Source: Actinomycetota bacterium (lineage in GTDB: Bacteria > Armatimonadota > SYMT01). From it: 32,891 nucleotides of DNA. Positions 29,028 to 32,891 of this stretch are shown here, piece by piece. Where the stretch lies: contig SYMT01000677.1 of NCBI GenBank assembly GCA_005805375.1, positions 1 to 32,891 of the forward strand. The letters run 5' to 3'. The notes beneath the pieces are model-generated. The model did no database searches, was not told the origin of the DNA, and saw nothing but the letters and a program-made list of their open reading frames with translations. A program made the translations under genes and the position numbers. Position 1 is the stretch's first letter, and each line of letters begins with the position of its first letter.

Positions 29028-30460
29028 ACCAGGTCGAGGTCCCATTTGGGGAATTAGGGAATGTGGAGTACTTTCGACGCCGGGCAGCGGTGGAACGCCT
29101 GGTGGAGCAAGGTCCGGCGGTGGTGGCGGCGCTGTGTGAAGCGCTCCCGGCAGCAATCGGCCCGGCCCGCGCCTCGCTCGCTGAGGCGTTGGGGCGCATC
29201 GGGGATGTGCGGGCTCTCGATGTACTGTCACAGCTCACACAGGACCGCGATTCATTCGCGGCGCAACGCGCCTGTGAGGCGCTGGGGCACCTGTGTGATG
29301 CGGGGGCAGTGCCGGCGTTGGGCGAGGCACTGCGGCACCCGTGTACGCTGGTGCGGTGGCAGGCGGTAGTCTCTCTGGGGCAGATCGCAGCCCAGCGCCG
29401 AAAGGTGGGCTCACCGGTTGCCGCCGCGCCGGAACGTGCTCCGGAGAATCCCGACTTGCAGAGATGGTACCGTACCGGCGAAGCTCCCGCCCCGGCCGCC
29501 GCTCGGGCGATTGCTGCATTGGCGCGCGCTCTGGATGATGAGGACCCCCACGTGCGTCGGCGTGCCGTCGAAGCACTGGCCCCGGTCGCCGCGCAGGCGG
29601 GCGCCGTACTCCAGGAAGCAGCGACGGATCGGGATGACCAGGTGCGGCGCAATGTGATGCAGGCGCTGGGGCAACCCGGGAACCGGGGGGGGCTGGATGT
29701 CCTCACCGGCGGCCTGGTCGATCGGGATGTAGGGGTGCGCCGGGCCGCGGCGACCGGGCTGGGTCGGGTCGGGGATTCACGGGCGGTAGAGCCGCTGCTG
29801 GCTGCGTTGGAGGATAGCAGCGAAGCAGTCCGCGTGGAAGCGGTGGAGGCGCTCGGACGGATTCCTTCGACACGGGGCGCAGAGGCTCTCTGCCGGTTGA
29901 TCACCTCGACGGATTCAGCGGCGCGCTTCCACGCTCTGCGCCTCCATGCGGAAGAGAGCCTGGTACGCAATAGAGCCGCCGCGCTCCCAAGCCTGATCCA
30001 GTGGCTGGCAGATGCCCGCGGGCACAACGGCGATGTTTTCGTGACGCTCCTGTCCCGGATTGGTCCGCCGGCGGTGGCGCCCCTTTGCGAAGCGCTGCAG
30101 GACCGCCGCCCGCTGTCTCGCCTGCGCGCGGCCCGAGCCCTCGGCGGAATTGCAGAGCGGTACCCGACCCCCATCTTGCGTGCTGCTCTGCCCCGACTCC
30201 GACAGTTGGCGCAGCAATGGGGCGCGGAGGACGATCGGCGCATCTATCGGGCCGCAATAGAACAGATTGAAACAGCCACCGAGGCGATCCATGACCTCCC
30301 CAGGCCGGGACGGGCGCCCGAACCGGTCCGGGACGCCCTCCCGCTCGCGGGCGCCGCCCCCTCCGGCGCTGCCGAGCCCGATGCCGAACCCGCAGCCCCG
30401 AGTAGCGTTCGGGCCTGGTGGCCCTGGAACCGGCGGGAAGCATCCCGGAGCACGCGTTAG
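29024..30460 (+). CDS. HEAT-repeat protein, paralogue 3
   Basis: A 478-residue cytoplasmic HEAT-repeat scaffold translated from an ATG overlapping the stop of paralogue 2. Repeats run from about residue 15 to 385, for example ARASLAEALGRIGDVRALDV, FAAQRACEALGHLCDAGAVP, VRRAAATGLGRVGDSRAVEP and VRVEAVEALGRIPSTRGAEA, with a linker near residues 125-155 that interrupts the pattern (KVGSPVAAAPERAPENPDLQ). The C-terminal signature is AAIEQIETATEAIHD, LPRP at 425-428, ten residues, LPLA at 439-442. A Pro/Ala-rich linker and a tryptophan-rich end (VRAWWPWNRREA) follow; the end of paralogue 4 is similar (VRAWLRSG). Confidence 0.88.
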   Translation: MNQVEVPFGELGNVEYFRRRAAVERLVEQGPAVVAALCEALPAAIGPARASLAEALGRIGDVRALDVLSQLTQDRDSFAAQRACEALGHLCDAGAVPALGEALRHPCTLVRWQAVVSLGQIAAQRRKVGSPVAAAPERAPENPDLQRWYRTGEAPAPAAARAIAALARALDDEDPHVRRRAVEALAPVAAQAGAVLQEAATDRDDQVRRNVMQALGQPGNRGGLDVLTGGLVDRDVGVRRAAATGLGRVGDSRAVEPLLAALEDSSEAVRVEAVEALGRIPSTRGAEALCRLITSTDSAARFHALRLHAEESLVRNRAAALPSLIQWLADARGHNGDVFVTLLSRIGPPAVAPLCEALQDRRPLSRLRAARALGGIAERYPTPILRAALPRLRQLAQQWGAEDDRRIYRAAIEQIETATEAIHDLPRPGRAPEPVRDALPLAGAAPSGAAEPDAEPAAPSSVRAWWPWNRREASRSTR

Positions 30461-30501
30461 GAAAGCACCGTGATCGCGGCCCGGCAGTCCGGAGACATGG
30501 G

Positions 30502-32343
30502 GTGAACGGCGGCAGGTCTGAAGAACTCGAAGCAATTCTGGGCCGGTTGGAGGCGGGCCATCTCTCCCGGGAAGCCGGTGTGGATCAGATCCACCTCCTG
30601 GGAGGGGAGGTGGTGCCGGCGGCGTGTGCTGCCCTGACCCGGATGCGCGGTCGAGCCCGGACCTCGCTCGTCGAAGCTCTGGGCCGGATTGGAGACCGGC
30701 GGGCGGTGGACGCTCTTGCCGGCCTTCTCCCTGCCGGCAATCGGAGTCTCTCCGGACGAATCTACACGGCCCTGGCGCAGATCGGCGGCGACTCTGCCCT
30801 CACGCCGGTGCTGCGGGCCCTGGAGGGGGACGCGCCCCACGCCCGCCGGCAGGCACTGGCCTACCTCATCGGGGTGGACACCGGCATCGCCGCCCGCGCT
30901 CTGGAGAGTCTCCTTGGCCACTCGGAGCGCAAAGTCCGTGCCGATACGCTCGACCTCCTGGCGCAGGTCGGGGACGAAGCCATTCCGGCCCTCTGCCGCG
31001 CCTCCCACGACCCAAACGCGGCGATCCGGCGCCGCGCAGTTGAGTTGCTGCAGCAGTTCGCCGACGCCGGCCGGCTGGCCGAAGTGCTGGATCACCCGCT
31101 CGTGGCGGCTCGCAGTGGGGCGATTGCGGCGCTCGAAGCATTGGGACCGGCAGCCGGCCCCATCTTGCGACGCGGACTGATGGATGCAGAACCATCCATC
31201 CGAGCCCGTACGGTCTCTGCACTCGGAAAACTGAGAGATCAGGAGGCAGGTCCGCAACTGCGGGAACTGGTGCGCGATGCGGACCCTCGAGTGGCGTCGG
31301 CGGCATGTCGTGCTCTTGGCCGTCTGGCAGACCCGGAGGCGCCGGAGATCCTGCAGTGGGCGCTGGACAGCACGCAGCCCCGTGTCCGCCGGGCCGCGAT
31401 CAGCAGCTTGAGCGAACTTGTGGCGCAGATGCCTCCAGCAGGGGCCGGCCAGGAAGACGTCTTGCCCCTCCGCGCACGTGCGGTGATGGCTCTGGCGGGC
31501 GGCGGAACGCACGGGCAGTTGGCCCTCCGGACGCTGCGAGACCCGGATCCCGCCGCACGACGCAGCGCCGCGCGGGTGCTGACAGGTCCAGCCCTGGTAA
31601 ACCTGCTGCTGCAGGGGGCCCGACACGAGGCCCCCGGTCGGCGGATTCAGGCGGCGCAGAGCCTCGCGGACCTGGCGGCGGGCATCATCCCAGTACTGTG
31701 TGAGGCACTGGGAACCGGCGGGCCCTCCAGCCGGCGAACTTCCGCTGCAGCATTGGGGCAGTTTGCTGCACTGGGCGCGCCGGACGCCCTTTTCGCCCTG
31801 GCCGAGGATGCGGATCCAACCGTTCGCGAGGCAGCCGCGGCCGGATTGGAGAAGGTGCGGGCCACTGCGGTCGGAGCGCTCATGGCAAGGCTGGAACTCG
31901 ATGGAGTGGAGAACCGTGCCGTGTTGGAGCCGCTGGGCGCTTTCGGCGCACTGGCATGTGGGGCTCTCACAGCACGCCTGAAACGAGGGCCCGGGACGGG
32001 GCGGGTGCGGGCCGCCGAAGCGCTGACCCTCGTGGCGCGGCGCCGGCCCTGTGCAGCACTCCGCGGGGCTCTTCCGGAGTTGCGCAGCCGCATGGCACCG
32101 TGGGCCTTCGAGAACCTCGCCAGCCGGGGGGCCTACCGCCAGGCGATTCAGACGATTGAAGCCGCCACCGCCGGTCTAAAGACCCTTCCCCTCCCCTCGG
32201 CAGCGGTTCCACCACCTCCGGACACACTGCCGCTCCCCGGCAGTGCCCCCACTGAATCCTGGGTGCAGGCGGATCTGGACGGCAAACCCGGGTGGTTGGC
32301 GCGAGTGCGCGCGTGGCTTCGGTCCGGCAGCAACGCGGAGTAG
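30502..32343 (+). CDS. HEAT-repeat protein, paralogue 4
   Basis: The largest of the set, 613 residues, cytoplasmic. HEAT repeats cover about residues 25-510, for example ARTSLVEALGRIGDRRAVDA, VRADTLDLLAQVGDEAIPAL, IRARTVSALGKLRDQEAGPQ and VASAACRALGRLADPEAPEI. The C-terminal domain has ALRGALPELRSRM, YRQAIQTIEAAT, LPLP at 562-565, ten residues, LPLP at 576-579, then GSAPTESWVQADLDGKPGWL and VRAWLRSGSNAE. The start is GTG 30502, with GGAG seven bases upstream; an earlier in-frame GTG at 30418 lies inside paralogue 3 and lacks support. The gap to paralogue 3 is 41 bases. Confidence 0.87.
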   Translation: MNGGRSEELEAILGRLEAGHLSREAGVDQIHLLGGEVVPAACAALTRMRGRARTSLVEALGRIGDRRAVDALAGLLPAGNRSLSGRIYTALAQIGGDSALTPVLRALEGDAPHARRQALAYLIGVDTGIAARALESLLGHSERKVRADTLDLLAQVGDEAIPALCRASHDPNAAIRRRAVELLQQFADAGRLAEVLDHPLVAARSGAIAALEALGPAAGPILRRGLMDAEPSIRARTVSALGKLRDQEAGPQLRELVRDADPRVASAACRALGRLADPEAPEILQWALDSTQPRVRRAAISSLSELVAQMPPAGAGQEDVLPLRARAVMALAGGGTHGQLALRTLRDPDPAARRSAARVLTGPALVNLLLQGARHEAPGRRIQAAQSLADLAAGIIPVLCEALGTGGPSSRRTSAAALGQFAALGAPDALFALAEDADPTVREAAAAGLEKVRATAVGALMARLELDGVENRAVLEPLGAFGALACGALTARLKRGPGTGRVRAAEALTLVARRRPCAALRGALPELRSRMAPWAFENLASRGAYRQAIQTIEAATAGLKTLPLPSAAVPPPPDTLPLPGSAPTESWVQADLDGKPGWLARVRAWLRSGSNAE

Positions 32344-32345
32344 GC

Positions 32346-32404
32346 ACGCAGCGTTTGCGGCGCCAGCTCAGCGGTAGAGAGAGCGCCGTCTTGCTACGCT
32401 GCGT
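32346..32404. terminator. Nested hairpin between convergent genes
   Basis: The outer arms ACGCAGCG (32346-32353) and CGCTGCGT (32397-32404) are perfectly complementary. Inside, GGCGC (32359-32363) pairs with GCGCC (32383-32387). The structure starts two bases after the last HEAT gene stop and its right arm covers the last codons of the Rpn-like gene, so it is placed to end transcription from both sides. There is no clear T-run. The loop contains CAGCTCAGCGGTAGAG, identical in style to a tRNA D-arm, but no other tRNA part is present. Confidence 0.5.
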
Positions 32405-32891
32405 TCACGTTGCGCAGCGCCCGGAGCCGGGTGACGAGGGCGCGTTCGTCGTGCTCCTGGAGGGCGGCGTCAAATGCTGCAACCAGATGCTCCTGGTCCG
32501 ACAAGCCGCGAATCAGCGTATCCACTTCCGCCACCACCGGTCCGAAGCGCACTCCGATGGCGCGCAGCACCATCTCCTGAACCCGAGACTGCCACGCCCT
32601 GTCGCGCTCCACCTGGCCTTCCATCCGGCCTTCCATTCGGCCTTCCGCCTTCCCTTCTTCTTTCCAGACGTCCAGCATTGTTTGTCGCATGTCTGTCACC
32701 TCCGCTCTGCGCCGTGCGATCGGGGAGTGCGAGATCGCCTCCCGCAGGATCGCATCCAATCTACCATATTCCGCTGACGGCCGTCGTGCCGCCATCACCA
32801 ACACCGACCAGAGCACGCAGCGGCACGCTGCCGACTGCCGCGCCGGCAGGGATGCCAATCCCTCGGCTACCTCCTGGTATTGTGCCGCAAA
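32394..32891 (-). CDS. Rpn nuclease/transposase-like protein, 3' part (cut by window edge)
   Basis: About 165 C-terminal residues of a gene that continues beyond the right edge; the frame stays open to 32891 (QYQEVAEGLASLPARQ is encoded by the edge and the adjacent stretch). The pattern LDAILREAIS, DMRQTMLDVWKEEGKAEG, then RMEGRMEGQVERDRAW is typical of the tail of Rpn-family (recombination-promoting nuclease, formerly putative transposase) and DUF4351-like proteins. In these, a PD-(D/E)xK nuclease domain precedes an EGxxEG-repeat helix. The nuclease domain itself would lie outside the window, so activity cannot be judged. The downstream half (LRAIGVRFGPVVAEVDTLIR, LVAAFDAALQEHDERALVTR) is helical and fits the same group. 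The family often occurs in many copies per genome. Confidence 0.65.
   Translation of the reverse strand, partial: FAAQYQEVAEGLASLPARQSAACRCVLWSVLVMAARRPSAEYGRLDAILREAISHSPIARRRAEVTDMRQTMLDVWKEEGKAEGRMEGRMEGQVERDRAWQSRVQEMVLRAIGVRFGPVVAEVDTLIRGLSDQEHLVAAFDAALQEHDERALVTRLRALRNVNAA

Noticed and set aside
28003-30243. A 746-codon minus-strand open frame opposite two HEAT genes.
   Set aside because: Low-complexity Arg/Pro/Ser/Ala composition with no motif; it is the antisense shadow of regular HEAT repeats.
32359-32400. A tRNA gene.
   Set aside because: Only a D-arm-like stretch is present; no anticodon arm, T-arm or acceptor pairing can be built, and the downstream bases are the coding end of the Rpn-like gene.
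1-32891. A CRISPR array, prophage or intact insertion sequence.
   Set aside because: No regularly spaced repeats, phage structural genes, integrase or complete transposase are visible; the only mobile-type gene is the partial Rpn-like gene at the right edge.

Overview
The window is a high-GC bacterial chromosome segment that is almost fully coding. No rRNA, complete tRNA, CRISPR array, phage or intact insertion sequence is visible. The gene content (HEAT-repeat clusters, a PhoPQ-related esterase, S9 and C45 peptidases, Wzc/PqqD/nucleotidyltransferase genes, Tat-like signals and a lipobox lipoprotein) suggests a free-living diderm of a less-studied phylum. Armatimonadota or a similar lineage is my guess, from general impression only; no marker gene here fixes the taxonomy.

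Layout. 1-1894 (minus): a ferric-iron-type ABC transporter permease (cut by the left edge) and its binding lipoprotein. 2030-6928 (plus): a TIM-barrel sugar isomerase-like protein, a membrane-bound PP2C/SpoIIE-type phosphatase, a phosphoribosyltransferase and an M48 membrane metallopeptidase. 6937-10200: a C45 acyltransferase-like hydrolase (minus) divergent from an S9 prolyl-oligopeptidase-type peptidase (plus). 10280-14232 (plus): a tightly overlapping four-gene operon of a PhyH-type dioxygenase, a dihydroorotate-dehydrogenase-like flavoprotein, an alpha/beta hydrolase and a PfkB/KDG-type sugar kinase.

14198-23910 (minus) is the most unusual part. In transcription order it holds a Wzc-type tyrosine autokinase with a Tyr-rich tail, a PqqD-like domain fused to a Tat-like signal and a Cys-rich mini-domain, a decayed 3' end of another Wzc gene, a second PqqD/Tat/Cys-rich protein, a nucleotidyltransferase-fold protein, a second Wzc kinase, a Wzz/GumC-like protein without kinase, and a methyltransferase. 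The repeated order Wzc 3' end followed by PqqD protein shows that a Wzc-PqqD module was duplicated and partly lost. The two PqqD fusions look like carrier-fused precursors of small exported disulfide-rich proteins. I do not recognise them as a named family and consider them the best candidate for an undescribed system.

24457-26772 (plus): two exported proteins, a PhoPQ-related serine hydrolase and a small terpene-cyclase-like alpha-toroid protein. 26908-32343 (plus): four consecutive HEAT-repeat paralogues. All four share a C-terminal signature of two LPLP-like motifs exactly ten residues apart, which suggests a docking peptide for a common partner. 32394-32891 (minus): the 3' part of an Rpn-nuclease/transposase-like gene that runs off the right edge. 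Smaller structures include a 98-bp element with perfect 14-bp inverted ends, paired GC-rich palindromes, and a nested hairpin between the last two convergent genes.
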